Assembly: GCA_028753945.1 (NCBI GenBank)
Contig: JAPNXP010000001.1
Span: 3,710,501 to 3,774,500 of the forward strand
Direction: 5' to 3'
Length of the DNA: 64,000 nucleotides
From: Hexactinellida sp. DTS-2022
Taxonomy: Eukaryota; Porifera; Hexactinellida
Shown here: in pieces, positions 34,461 to 45,439 of the stretch
How the letters are laid out: every line of letters starts with the position of its first letter
How positions within the stretch are numbered: the stretch's first letter is position 1
The notes under the pieces: generated by a model
What the model saw: the letters and a program-made list of their open reading frames with translations, nothing else
Told to the model about the DNA's origin: nothing
The model's database searches: none
Made by a program: the position numbers and the translations under genes

Positions 34461-34527
34461 TAAACAATAATAAAGGCAGTGAGATTAGAACTGGGCCACT
34501 ATACTATAGCATAGTCGGCACAGTAAT
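34006..34527 (+). repeat. Composite hairpin-headed repeat, deleted copy
   Basis: Left part of the hairpin head (TGTGCCGACGCATTTCCC, 34016-34033) and the right block with TTTCAGCCCTCAATGTATA (34381-34399). These are followed by a (TAA)n tract and the terminal ACTATACTATAG dyad ending in TCGGCACAG. The second hairpin arm and most of the body are missing. Confidence 0.7.
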
Positions 34528-34529
34528 AA

Positions 34530-35004
34530 TTTAGTACCTTAACTAGTACACATATTATTACATAATTTGTGAATTCACCTATTTTCTTTCTATTAATGAC
34601 AAAATAAATGATAATTGGGAAAATAATAGGATTTTATTAACTGAAAGGGCTAACCTTGTTGACTAGACAATTGTTCATTCAAAAATCAAATTTCGTTGTA
34701 ACCCTTGTGACCTTTTTTCAAGATAGCAACAGGGCCTGATATTAGGTAGCTCGACGTGACATATCGTTTTATGTATACATATATCCTAAAGCGTCTAAAA
34801 ATGTTATTATGCTGATAGAAGCTTGAATGTATGAATACAAACTATTGAAGTTCAAATAGCATTGGCCGGGTAGTGTCCTAATGCGTAAACGCAGCAGTAA
34901 AATACAAATAACAACATGTTCCGCGGGAGATATTGGCAAATTGACCACATCTCCTGTAACATACTGTATACATGTAATATATCGAGTTAAATAAGTAAAC
35001 TCAC
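34530..35004. other. WNK intron with a mariner-MITE fragment
   Basis: 34760-34875 (GTCTAAAAATGTTATTATGC, GGCCGGGTAGTG) is homologous to 18400-18500. The remainder is featureless AT-rich intron. Confidence 0.45.
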
Positions 35005-35136
35005 CAATTCGTCAACAACTTTTTCAGGATTATCAATTTCCAAGTTAAAATCCAGTGTAATGGCCTTCTGCTCTCTGGATAAAACAAGCTTAATATTATT
35101 GGGGTCCACAGTATCCGTACCGATAGGAGGTACTTC
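35005..35136 (-). CDS. WNK kinase exon: first PF2/CCT domain, start
   Basis: Forty-four codons, phase 0 on both sides; acceptor TTTGTTAG, donor TTG|GTGAGT. It encodes EVPPIGTDTVDPNNIKLVLS, then a strand-turn-strand QKAITLDFNLEIDNPEKVVDEL. The pattern D-F-L-E-D-PE-V--EL is the core of the PF2/CCT domain that follows the kinase domain in WNKs and in OSR1/SPAK. It joins the kinase-end exon (39806-39657) upstream and 20641-20408 downstream without a frame break. The intron to the next exon is about 14.4 kb and holds both P elements. Confidence 0.88.
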
Positions 35137-35628
35137 CTAACAAATATATAAGTAAATTTAGGATAATTTAATAGATTTGTAAATGTTAAATTAACCACCA
35201 ATCAGAAGGTATAAAGTATGCATGTCGTGGAAATAACGCAAAACATAAGAAAAAATCCCATCAGAGGTTCACAAGCTAAATGACATAATAAGTGACATTG
35301 TATGGAATAATTTTATTATGAGTCACATATAAATCACAATATTGGCACGAAAATTATACAGATAATTCGCATCGAATCTAAGGTTTTGCTTAGCAAAAAA
35401 GGTGGTTTACTCCAAATTTCGCAATATATTTAAAAACTCTTAGCAGTATATATAGTTTAGATATTGCTTCACCGTAACAAATTCTTGGATATTTCCAAAA
35501 AATTTCTAGTTGAGAATAAACAGTCTGGATTTATCCAACAAATTTCTATCTTAAACAGAAGAAATATAATACATGTTGAAGTGGAATTAATAACTGCAAC
35601 CAAAATAACAAAATCAGTGGGTGACAGC

Positions 35629-36149
35629 CAGGGTTGTAATTAAATCATTAAAAAATAAAATAAAATCAGTTGAGATTACAAAACAAATCAAATCAAATCA
35701 ATTCAATCAAAATATGTCAATATTTCAAATAATTTTAAATAACAAATCATTTCTAAAACACTTTCAAATCATTTCCAGGTCATTTTTTTATCTTATATAT
35801 TTGCAAATGACTTGAAATTGATTCAAATTTCAAATAATTTTCAAATCACTTGTATTCAAATTTTGATAATAATTTTAAATATTTGAAATTGATTCGAAAA
35901 TGATCTGGAAATTATTTGAAGAAGAGTGGAAAATGATTCTAAAATAATTCAGAAATGATTTGAAATTATTTTAAATCAAAATCAAATCAAATCAATTGAG
36001 GATTCAAATAATATTAATTAAAACCAAATCAAATCAATTGTAGAATCAAATAATTTCAAATCAAGTCAAATCAAATAATTAGACACTCAAAATTATCTTA
36101 AATCAAATCAAATCAAATCTTTCAAATACTTGATTGATTTTCAATCATG
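35629..36149. mobile_element. hAT-type AAATCAAATC-rich element
   Basis: Left end CAGGGTTGTAATTAAATC and a degraded right end ...TTTTCAATCATG. It has an imperfect duplication GTGACAGC (35621-35628) versus GTGACACT (36150-36157). The interior has TCAAATCAAATC tracts in inverted orientation, the same family as 28224-29498 without the large expansion. Confidence 0.75.
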
Positions 36150-36406
36150 GTGACACTAAATATGACTATATATAAAAAGAGAAAGTACGTTAAACCTTGG
36201 AAAATTTTGTGAATTTGATTGGAGATGTAAATAAAGGAGGGCCTTTCGGTAAATTTTTGTAGTACAGAATAATATGGAATATTTGCAAAAAAAATGAAGT
36301 AGATAACATATAATAATCAAATGACAGATTCGTTAAACTGAAAAAATGGAATAAAGGTATAATTATTACAAAATAAGAAACTTTTTAGTGCTAAATTAAT
36401 TAATTA

Positions 36407-37152
36407 CAGTAGATTCCGCTAAATTGGGACAAATCTCCAAAAATCAAATAATTTCCATAGCAGCTAATACAAAAAATTTGGGTAAATCGGGAAAATCCGT
36501 TTATAGGGATAAACTCAACAAATTGGCCCAAATTGTGCTCGCTCAACATAAAATTCATATTAATAAGAACAAATTTTAATAATCTTGATCAATTCTGATA
36601 AAGGTATAACAAAATATATAAATAGGGTATATTGATTTACTGATTTCCAAAATTGCAATTTAAAAGACATTATGACCATGTGGTTCACGGATAGTTCCAA
36701 ACGGACTAAAAAATATTAAGCAGGGACGGCACACCAGGTACGGCTGGTGCGCCGAGCGCCGTACCACTTTTCAGAGTGGTCCGGCGTCGCCACACCACTT
36801 CAGGATGGCCAGCTGTGCTGTACCACCTCTATCTGTTGAAAATTAAACAATTAATTGACAACTTATCCAATTAATGATTTTATGATCGTTGAACCACACT
36901 CAAATACCTGGTGTTGAACTCCGGACCACATTAGAATACTGTAAAATTCTCCGCCGCACCACTTTTCGAAAGGACGTGCCGCCCGTGTTAAGGCTCATAC
37001 TATAGGTGTGATTAGCCTCAAGTTCCCGCAGGTAGTGGTGGAATTCATTACTAGATCGCTACTGTAAATACAATTTTCGGTTAATTGGGAACTCCGCTTA
37101 ATATGTACAAGAGCCCTGAAACAAAGGTGTCCAAATTATGAGGAGTAGACTG
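36407..37152. mobile_element. Pogo/Tigger-type element with nested insertion
   Basis: Left end CAGTAGATTCCGCTAAATTG, right end CCAAATTATGAGGAGTAGACTG, next to TA on the left. A nested GC-rich piece at 36721-36987 begins CAGGGACGGCAC and ends GTGCCGCCCGTG in inverted orientation. Its interior repeats GTACCACTTTTC-like motifs. No transposase. Confidence 0.7.
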
Positions 37153-37635
37153 TGGTGCATTATAATGGATAAAAATTCGAGTTCTGGGTGTGATTTGGGT
37201 GTGCCATTCTGGGGTGATCAAACTGTAATCTGCTGTAACTTACAAAAAAAGCAGGATTTCCAATTTTTATGGGGATACCCTATTATGAATTAAGTAAGAT
37301 AATTTAATAAGAAAAAAATAGATACTTATCACATTGGTAGATTAAGTTTTCAACGAACGAATGAAAGACAAGTACAATTATTAATCTAACTTAAGATGAT
37401 CTCGAAAATCAAGATGCATGCCAGTTTTTAAGTTTCTTTGCTGAACTGTGTAAGGAACAAAACAATGGAAGTTATGCACACGTTACCGCCATTAATGATG
37501 TTTTTGATTTCATTTATACCACAAATCATAGAATTGATTGAACATAATGAAGATAATATAAATAGACTAAGTTGCTAAATACACAATGAATTGAATTTGT
37601 AAATGAAATTACATGCTTTATAAGTTGAGTCGTGA

Positions 37636-38154
37636 CAGGGTTGATAAAAATCAAAAAAATCCGATTTTTTTGATTTAAATCAGAATTTTGATTTTAATTG
37701 TTTTTTTGCAATCTATATCACACTCAGTGTTTTTTTAAAGGCAAATTAGAAGCCCAAAATGGGCTTCTAATTTTTCTCAATGGGCTTCTAATTTTTAACG
37801 TGCTAAGTACTCAATATCATGAAATATTTGAGTGAGGGCCTCTAGTTGTTGGGATGAGGGCCTCTAATTGTTGGTAGGGCCCTCTAAGCAAATCCTTAAA
37901 AAAAACACTGATCACACTGATGTGCATTATTTGGCTAATGGATTAATTACATTGATAATGACTCATTATCAATGTAATTTGACTCATTATCAATGTGTTT
38001 CTTTACTTTTCGCTAAAAACAATAGAAAAAAATCTGATTTAAATCATAAAAATCGGATATTTTTGATTAAAATCAGATTTTTGATTAAAATCATGATTTT
38101 ATTAATAAAAGTAATGATTTTTATTTAAATCATGATTTAAATCAAACAACCCTG
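37636..38154. mobile_element. hAT-type AAATCNGATTT element containing a smaller hAT MITE
   Basis: CAGGGTTGATAAAAATC at left and AAATCAAACAACCCTG at right, with ATTTAAATCA-rich arms. No clear TSD. It is interrupted by the element at 37735-37910. Confidence 0.75.
37735..37910. mobile_element. hAT-type MITE (176 bp)
   Basis: CAGTGTTTTTTTAAAGG and the inverted CCTTAAAAAAAACACTG. Perfect 8-bp duplications ATCACACT lie at 37727-37734 and 37911-37918. The interior repeats GGGCTTCTAATTTTT and GGCCTCTAATTG. It is nested within 37636-38154. Confidence 0.93.
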
Positions 38155-38445
38155 TTTATGCTGAGATACATTCAATAAAAATCATTGTATTTTAAAAGTA
38201 ATATTTTTTTCAATAATTATTTTTACAACCCTTGCAAAACACAGGTTGATTAATAATCAATTGATGATTATTTAATATTATTTAATTTGATTTGATTGTG
38301 TGGACTAGATGCAACAGAATACTTAAAATACTGTTAATCACAATAAACTATACCATAGCGCCTCAAAATACAATAGCATAATTTTTAATAACACATCCAT
38401 GGTTTATACACTGAATCATATAGGTTCCTCAAAGTATCATGCAAC

Positions 38446-38768
38446 TACTATCTTATTATAGGAAATTAACGCGACATGAAATTAACGGGAATTGGAGCAA
38501 TTCTCGTTAATGTCATGGCGCGTTAATTTCCTATAATAAGGTATACCCCCGAGTATATAATGTCCTAGTCTAATTATACTCCTGGGTATATTATGTCCTA
38601 ACCAAATTATACTCCCGGATATATTCTATCCTAGTCTAATGACCTTATTATAAGAAATCAACGCGGCATTAAATTAATACGACGGAAATTTACGCTCCAA
38701 GAAATTAACGCGAAATGGAGCAATTCGCGAATAATTTCATGGCGAATAAATTTCCTATAATAAAGTAT
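38446..38768. mobile_element. GAAATTAACGCG-family elements, two copies
   Basis: 38450-38545 is a short palindromic copy: CTTATTATAGGAAATTAACG at left and CGTTAATTTCCTATAATAAG at right. A second, more degenerate copy lies at 38641-38768. Between them are short tandem-like segments with ATTATACTCC. A larger copy is at 62407-62778. Confidence 0.8.
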
Positions 38769-39140
38769 ACACTAACCAGCCAGAAGTATTTGAACGATAG
38801 AAATTTTAATGCAGACACAATATTCTTCTGGAAACTTATTAATGGCTGTCTAAACAACTCTGAAAGGACTATAAATATCTAACTATAGATATAAATTCAA
38901 AAATACTGCGATTTCAAGTCTTTTTAGACAATATCCATGAAGTGACATAAGTGTCTCTGCCACGTGCCACTTGTGGCACAAGTTGCTCAAATGGGTATGT
39001 GGCTGTATCTCAGTAGAAAATAATGGTAATGATAAGAAACTTTGCACTTAAGAGTAATTCGACCATGTGGAATTTAAATCTGCAATCAGAACTTGTATAT
39101 TTTAATTGCATCTTAATAATCATAAATTTTATATTTAATT
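38768..39140 (+). repeat. Tc1/mariner-type short element (CACTAACCAGCC family)
   Basis: Starts ACACTAACCAGCCAGAAGTA. Contains GTGTCTCTGCCACGTGCCAC and ends near a CAATCAGAACTTGTATATT block. It is highly similar to 40896-41265. Only one conserved end is evident, so both may be 5'-side fragments of a longer parent. Confidence 0.75.
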
Positions 39141-39171
39141 CAGCAATTGAAAAAAGAAATAGATACATCTA

Positions 39172-39648
39172 CACTCCCCTACCAAAAGTATTCGTACACC
39201 CAAGAATTCCCATTGGAAAAAGTATTATATAAGTCTGATATTATGTGCTAATGCATTCAAATTATATGAGATGTAGTCTTTTTGATTGCAGAATCGTATT
39301 CAACGCATCGCAATTAACCTTTGTAGAAGCTTTCATCTCAATAACATATTGATTAGTTGGAAAATTATCATCCGTTGGCACCATATACCATTCTTCCAAT
39401 TGCCAACATGGTACAAGGTGGGAACAAGTGGCACATAGTGGCAAATGATGGTAATTTCCAACCTAAACAGTAGATAACAGAGGTGAAGGCACCTGCAATG
39501 GATATTTCGAATGCGTAGAATAAGAATCTGGCATCAAAATTGCAATATCCCATATATTACGAATAATACAATGTATATTTTCCAACACCTTATATTGCTA
39601 TTTTCTATGGGAATCTTTTGGAGTACGAATAATTTTGGTAGGGGAGTG
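39172..39648. mobile_element. Tc1/mariner-type MITE abutting a WNK splice donor
   Basis: 477 bp. Terminal inverted repeats CACTCCCCTACCAAAAGTAT and GGTAGGGGAGTG, with TA duplications at 39170-39171 and 39649-39650. Extended internal complementarity as in 17104-17582 (GTATTCAACGCATCG against GAATGCGTAGAATAAG). Its right end lies six bases inside the intron after the WNK exon ending at 39657. Confidence 0.92.
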
Positions 39649-39656
39649 TATCTTAC

Positions 39657-39806
39657 CTCCATATGAATTTCTTGCTCCTGAAAAATTTCATGATTTAGCA
39701 ATGTTGGAATAGTTACACGATGTTTTTTATCTTTCTCAGTACAGCTCACAATAATGCTATATAAATCTTGGTCTTCTACAATATCCAAAGCTTTAGGTCT
39801 GATACC
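39657..39806 (-). CDS. WNK kinase exon: end of kinase domain
   Basis: Exactly 50 codons in phase 0; acceptor TTCTTAG, donor GAG|GTAAGA. It encodes GIRPKALDIVEDQDLYSI, SCTEKDKKHRVTIPTLLNHE and FFQ-like IFQEQE. GI-P-AL follows the RVTE of the preceding exon. The C-KDKKHR--I--LLNH--FQ pattern is subdomain XI of WNK kinases, where an Arg (here of HRV) pairs with the conserved Glu of the APE motif. The terminal HEIFQ matches the usual end of the catalytic domain. Confidence 0.92.
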
Positions 39807-40434
39807 CTAAGAAGTAATATTGTCGATAAAAAGCAAATATAAACTCTTAATTCGAAAATAAGATTTCAGAGTAGTTTAGTTTTCAATGGAGGAAGGGTAA
39901 ATTTATTGGAGGTACAAATAACAATTCCCCATAGAAGCAAAAAACTGAAAATGACTAAATTAGAGGAAATCGCTATTTCTTAAATTAGTTTGAGTACTTC
40001 CATGTTCTTAGTTTCGTGGTATGTTCGATTCAAAAATCTGTAGTTTCGTGGTTAGATTCCACTGTGTTGCTAAACTACTGCTTTGTATATAATTAAATTC
40101 ATTAAATTATTGAAATAAATTCATTACACTATAGCACTTCTCAGTATTCACAACTAGCATTGCAATAACAATTCAAAGTTTACTATATTAGTTGGTAGGA
40201 ATGTATATGTTGCAGTCAGAACGCGTTCCCATTATAAATTATTCATCATGGGTAAGTATTAATAAGTTTCACCATAAATAAATGAATTCGTATATAATTA
40301 GCTTAAATTAGCTTATACTGACCATTTAACTACATAATTAACCCCACACCTATGGAAATTTGGAAATGAATTTAATTTAATAAAATATGCTATATTTCTC
40401 CTCTGAATCAATTTGCACATAAATATAATTATAA

Positions 40435-40893
40435 CTAGCGCGCTTCGCAGCAGAACACAACCACACACACCAACCGCTTCGCGGTTGGTATGTCCGGTTA
40501 TATACTTCTAATATGCATTATAAAGCGTAAATAGACCTAAATAGTCGAATTAAAAAATGTGACAATTTAGTGATTACGTAATAATGCGATAATGAGTAAG
40601 TATATTGGCAATCTGGTGTGACCAACGTGTCCGCATCATTAATTTACATGTTCTATTAAATTTTCAGATTTTTCTCTCTTAAAGGGCGCGAATTATGTGC
40701 GATTAAGTGAATTTTCATGCTTCTCGAAATGTGACAATGACGTTATAACTTGTCGAGGTGTGAGAAATTTTGAGTGGAAACCTCAACTTGTTGGCGGGTG
40801 CCAAAAGTTACCCCTATATGCCAAAAATCCCGTTTGGAAACCGTCCACTTTCTTCAATCAACTCGTAACATACAAACAAATATATACACATAG
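40435..40893 (-). mobile_element. Non-autonomous Helitron, near complete
   Basis: Minus strand: the 5' part has ATATATTTGTTTGTATGTTA and TTTTTGGCATATAGGGGTAA. The 3' part has a strong CCAACCGC-GAA-GCGGTTGG hairpin, then GCTGCGAAGCGCGCTAG followed by T. A CTAG terminus and a subterminal hairpin are Helitron hallmarks. No Rep/helicase. The left boundary in the element's own orientation (near 40893) is approximate, because another repeat starts at 40896. Confidence 0.78.
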
Positions 40894-40895
40894 TA

Positions 40896-41265
40896 TACAC
40901 TAACCAGCCAAAAGTATTTGAACAATTGGAATTTGATTGCAGACACAATAGTCGTCTGGTAACTTATTAACGGCTGTTTAAACAACTCTGAAATGATTAT
41001 AAATATCTTGCTATAGTTATAAATTACAAAATATTTTGAATTTCCGTCATTTTAGTAAATAACCATCAAGTGACATAAGTGTATCTGCTACGTGCCACTT
41101 TTGGCACAAGTGGCACAGATGGGAATGTGGATGTATTTCAGTAGAAAATGAACATAATTATTTGAAATTATGCACCCAGAGTAATTCGACCATGTGGAAT
41201 TCAAATCTGCAATCAGAACTTCTATATTCTCAAGGAGCTGACCGCCAGAAATACTACATAATTAC
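40896..41265 (+). repeat. Tc1/mariner-type short element (CACTAACCAGCC family)
   Basis: ACACTAACCAGCCAAAAGTA through the CGTGCCACTTTTGGCACAAG region to CAATCAGAACTTCTATATTC. It parallels 38768-39140 base by base with moderate divergence. Confidence 0.75.
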
Positions 41266-41889
41266 GAACAAATACTTAATAAAACAGTCTCACTTCTGAA
41301 AATATCCGCATGAAGTTGTAGCAAACTCAAAATCTTGTTAAGAGTTGTAGCCAAAGAGTCACTCTTTGATCTGTTGGAGAATATCCATACAGAAGGGAAA
41401 TACCTTGGAAGAGACCGACTACTTGCTGTGCTTAATAAAAAGTATTCCGGATTTACCAAAGATTTAATCCAAGTCTTTATGAACACGTGCAATAAGTGCC
41501 AACTACAAAAATGTAAAAAACAATTGAAAAGTACGGTCATTAAACCATAAGATCATCAAACTTTGCCTCAAGAGGTCAAATTGATCTAATTTATTTCCAA
41601 AATATTCACGAAATCAACCGCCCTTACAATTTCTTAATAGTCTATCAAGATCACCTGACCAAATTTGTTATCCTCCGTACTTTACGAAATAATAGAAGAA
41701 CGACAATCTCCTGGATATACTCTGCTTGTTCGGAACTCCACACATCCTACAGAGCGATAACGGTAGGGCATTCAAGAAAGTCAATCTTGCTACCATGATC
41801 CGGGAGAAATGGATTGAGTCTAAGATTATTCATGGGAAAGCAACACATACCCAATCTCCAGGCTTTGTTGAAAGAGTTAACTGAGAAAT

Positions 41890-42783
41890 TAAAATCCCAA
41901 ATTGCAGGCTGTGCCGACGCATTTCCCCTTGGAGGCACTACATTTGGTGGTTGGTAACTAGTATTGCCTCCAAAGGGAAATACATTCGGCACAGGCTGCA
42001 ATTTTTAGATTTTTCCACATGTCATGAACGACTCAAGGTGTTCACCCCCATTTATCAAATTGTTACGGGACAAAGGAATTTCAAGCTTCAATCTATCTTA
42101 AACCATCTTTCTTAACCATCTTGAGTTTAATACCATTCATTCATTATGTATTGATAAGAGATTATATAAATAGTTAATTATTTAGCATTGTTATCCACGG
42201 TCAGTTGAGTTAAGTCTACAAATCTCTTATATAATTTAATTTAATTTAATTTAATCCATTGTATAGTAATACAACAATTAAATAGAAGCCAGCTCGAATT
42301 CACAAGTTAAATCAATATAATTATTACAAGTTGAAACAATAGAGTAAGATTTAACAAGTCTAGTCAAGATCATTATTACAAGTTGAAACAATGGAAATTG
42401 ATTTAACAATTTACTGAATCAGAAGTGTGAGGAAATAGAGGAGATTGGCATCCTAATTATGGCACAAACCTAGGCGAAATTGAACATGTGTGATTTGACA
42501 AAAGGTGTAGAATTTAATTCTCTATCCAAATATGTAAATTTTATCAAGCTCACTATTAATTATTTCATGTTATGAGCCATAATTAGATTAAATAAGTGTT
42601 AAAATTATTGGATCAAAAATCGTAACCCCAGGTGCAAATTAGACTCCGATCCTACATGCCAAGTTTCAGCCCTCAATGTATAAAGGTGTGGGCAGGGCAC
42701 CGTATACGGAGAAATAATAATAATAATAATTAAGGCAGTCATTTCAATACTGGGCAACTATACTATAGAGAGGTCGGCACAGT
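41890..42783 (+). repeat. Composite hairpin-headed repeat, full copy in integrase relic
   Basis: Hairpin head 41890-42012, body, the CAGCCC block at 42620-42715, (TAA)n tract, terminal dyad and final TCGGCACAG. TAAAA flanks both ends. Removing the element with one TAAAA restores a continuous integrase frame (EIKKVLVSL), which fixes the boundaries of the family. No coding capacity. Confidence 0.85.
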
Positions 42784-42896
42784 AAAAAGGTATTAGTGTC
42801 TCTTATGCGCAAAAAAATGATCCGTCCTGGGTTAACGTTGCACAATACTCTAAATACTCGCTCTCATTCCACATTACAGAACAGTACACCTTACAG

Positions 42897-43218
42897 CAGT
42901 GGTTCACAACCTTTTCCAAAAAATTTCACAATATTACCCCCCTAACCTATATTTTTGCTATAATTCCCCCAGCACTACAATGTAGAATTTTGGTATTGAA
43001 AAACTAAGTGAAATATAAATAATACTGTTTATGAGAACTGTCAATATTATCAATACTAGGTATTTTTAATTACTTAGTGATTAAATCATTCAGTGAGACA
43101 AAGTAATCCAGAAAATTTCATTAATATTAATAAGTACCTATACCTATGTCGAATTCCTCCCCGAGGATGGCCAAATTTCCTTCCCAGGGAGGAATTCCTC
43201 CCAGGTTGGGAACCACTG
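42897..43218. mobile_element. hAT-type MITE (322 bp)
   Basis: CAGTGGTTCACAACCTTTTC at left and inverted GGTTGGGAACCACTG at right. Perfect 8-bp duplications CCTTACAG lie at 42889-42896 and 43219-43226. It is inserted in the integrase relic. The 77-codon frame at 43093-43326 runs across its right boundary and is chimeric. Confidence 0.93.
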
Positions 43219-43329
43219 CCTTACAGAATTCTCTTCGGCAGGGAGCCTGTTCAAGGATTGGAAGGCTTTGGTATCCCAGAAGAGATTGCTGCGGATGTAA
43301 CTACAGAGGAAGAAATTAATCAGTAAGTC

Positions 43330-45270
43330 AATTTAATTAACAAATTAAGGAGCCACAAACTAAACTTGGGAATTTTACAATTTTGATTAGGATGAGGATT
43401 CCACGAGGATTCAATATAATTTGCTAGTTTTTATACCAACCAACTAGTGCTCATAATAAGTGAGTGTTAACTTGCGAGGTGTAACGATATACACTTCGTT
43501 GAATGCTTTAAAAACATCTGTTGCTCTTATTGAAATTCATGAAGAAAGTTGTTAACTCTTAAATTTTATATTATCGATTTATGGTCATTCATAGATAAAT
43601 TTGATGAACACTAAATATAGTGAAATTCATTTTAAAATATTAATTAATCAAATTGTCTGTCCATAATACACTTTTCTGATATCTCTATGATCCATTGTTT
43701 CTTTCCTCCATCAATTTGAGTAAACAAAAGTATACGACTAAATACTAAGATTTTTCACTTTAGTCTGAATTCCAACATCTTTATAATTGCCAACATTCGC
43801 AGTCTTGATTTTTCAGAAAGAGTTGAATGAGTTGGTTACACAAAATTGAATGAGTTCCCTTTAGCTCACTTCATTTCAGAGGCATTCAAGCTTCAGTATT
43901 AATATAATATGTGATGAGTCGCATTTTTTCTGGACATATTGGGTCTCCGCTCTACGCAAACCATCACATTCAAAATATGGAAATCAAAAAATTGTAAAAA
44001 CACATTTTTGTTGATTATGTCATCATCACCTCAAGCAGTGGATCACCTCAAGCAGTGGAAAGTAGTCAAATTCATTTTAAATTACTATTTATATCAAATG
44101 ATTAAATGTAAGTTGACATTGAAATTAGTGTTAAATAATGAATAAGTTAAATAATATAATTATTTATACTAATTAGCTATCAAATATCATTAATCTTAGA
44201 GATGATACAAGATAGAAACAAACTTCCTAATTATCAATTGATCATTATGCCACGTTCCATTTCACTAAAAGCGGGTATTTCTTTATATCCGATTTCGTTA
44301 TAACGGGAGTTCACTGTATTTGGTAAATGGAATACAGTCGAAATCGGGATTTTTCATCCATTTGATAACGCTGCCTAGGTGACAAAAACCCGATAGACTA
44401 AAAAATCCGTATGTGTATAATGGAATCGTGCTAATACTAAAACAATTTATACAAGAATTGAAGACAAATAACCCGTGGGACAAAAAAACCAGGGTGTTAA
44501 AAAAACTCGACTTCGACAGTTTCAATATTCTGCAGAACAAAAATATTCGGTTAAATGAAGATGTAATTATATAAATTTCACATTGTTAAAATGACAAATT
44601 TATCCCTATTCAGCATTTATCCGATATTTTCTGTAATGTAACAGATGCTACATAAATATAAAAGTGCAAAAATAAACCAAATCCTCAACGGTCTATGATT
44701 TATTTGATTGAATTAAATTACCAACCTTTAACTCGCGGAACTAGGAATGTGAAAGTTGAAACTGAAAATTATTTGAATTTCAATTGAAAGTGCAAATAAA
44801 AAAGTTACTTTCTATTTATATGTACGTTTGACCACAAGTAATCCGCATTAGTTCATTAATTAATTAACCCACGGCTGGTTAGGAATGTAAAATTGAAACT
44901 GAAAGTTAATTGAATTTCAATTGAAAGTGAAAATGAAAGTGGGGGTTTTCTATTTATACCTTTTACCCCAAGACAGCCGAGGGTTTAACTTAATTAATTA
45001 ATTTAAAACACTGGCATTTTTATATAATGCTTTAATCATTTGCATCAATTGAATAAGCAATTTTAAAATTAAGTTTTGCCATCGTTAAGTTTAAAGAATA
45101 AAAAACGTTCAGCAATAAACAATTGAGAGTAGAAACTCTATAAAATAAATAAATTTTTAAAGTCCTAGAAATTTATAAATTAATTCATTTCTGTGGGATA
45201 ATTATATAACATATAATTAATTAATTAATAAGAGTCGAGTTGTACATTTAATATGACTAATGATTAACAA
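43330..45270. other. WNK intron: repeat fragments, no gene
   Basis: 43860-44230 is a fragment of the composite repeat region (matches 657-900: CATTTTTTCTGG-like, AAAATTGTAAAAACACATTTTT, TCATCATCACCTCAAG). 44277-44312 is a pogo-type end (TTCGTTATAACGGGAGTTCACTG). 44750-44830 and 44880-44960 are two copies of a ~75-base segment (GGAATGT-AAA-TTGAAACTGAAA, then TTTCAATTGAAAGTG). Nothing coding is evident. Confidence 0.5.
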
Positions 45271-45278
45271 AAACTCAC

Positions 45279-45436
45279 TTCAGTGACACGCTTGAATATA
45301 GCAGCTGGACTTCGACACTCTTTATATGGGTATTCTAAGGTATACATCTCTAAAACGCATAAACCAAATGCCCATATATCCACGGCTTCGTCATAATCTT
45401 CTTCGTACATCTCTGGAGCCATAAACTCTGGTGTAC
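45279..45436 (-). CDS. WNK kinase exon: activation segment and subdomains VIII-X
   Basis: 158-bp exon. The acceptor TATTAG leaves GT to complete a Gly codon with the upstream G; the donor is GAA|GTGAGT. It encodes (G)[39 protein letters not shown] and [14 protein letters not shown] is the P+1/APE region and [10 protein letters not shown] is very characteristic of WNK kinases. The D-W-FG and EYPY-EC motifs are subdomains IX-X. Splicing joins TVIG from 48190 to TPEF exactly. Confidence 0.96.
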
Positions 45437-45439
45437 CTA

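Larger units (their letters stand above)
41300..43325 (+). pseudogene. Retroviral-type integrase pseudogene, split by two elements
   Basis: Plus-strand order of an integrase. A zinc-binding region comes first (HTEGKYLGRDRLLAVL, then CNKCQLQK), then the core with DLIYFQN (first Asp), FLIVYQDHLTKF, FGTPHILQSDNGRAF (second Asp) and HTQSPGFVERVN (Glu) up to 41889. After a repeat insertion (41890-42783) it continues with VLVSLMRK and NTRSHSTLQN. After a second insertion (42897-43218) it ends with ILFGREPVQGLEGFGIPEEI. Several stops and frameshifts are present. The arrangement resembles gypsy/GIN-like integrases, including those in KRBA2-type genes. No reverse transcriptase or LTR was seen. Confidence 0.85.

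Noticed and set aside
43093-43326. 77-codon frame as a continuous gene
   Set aside because: It joins a hAT MITE to the integrase relic across a target duplication; only the last part is integrase.
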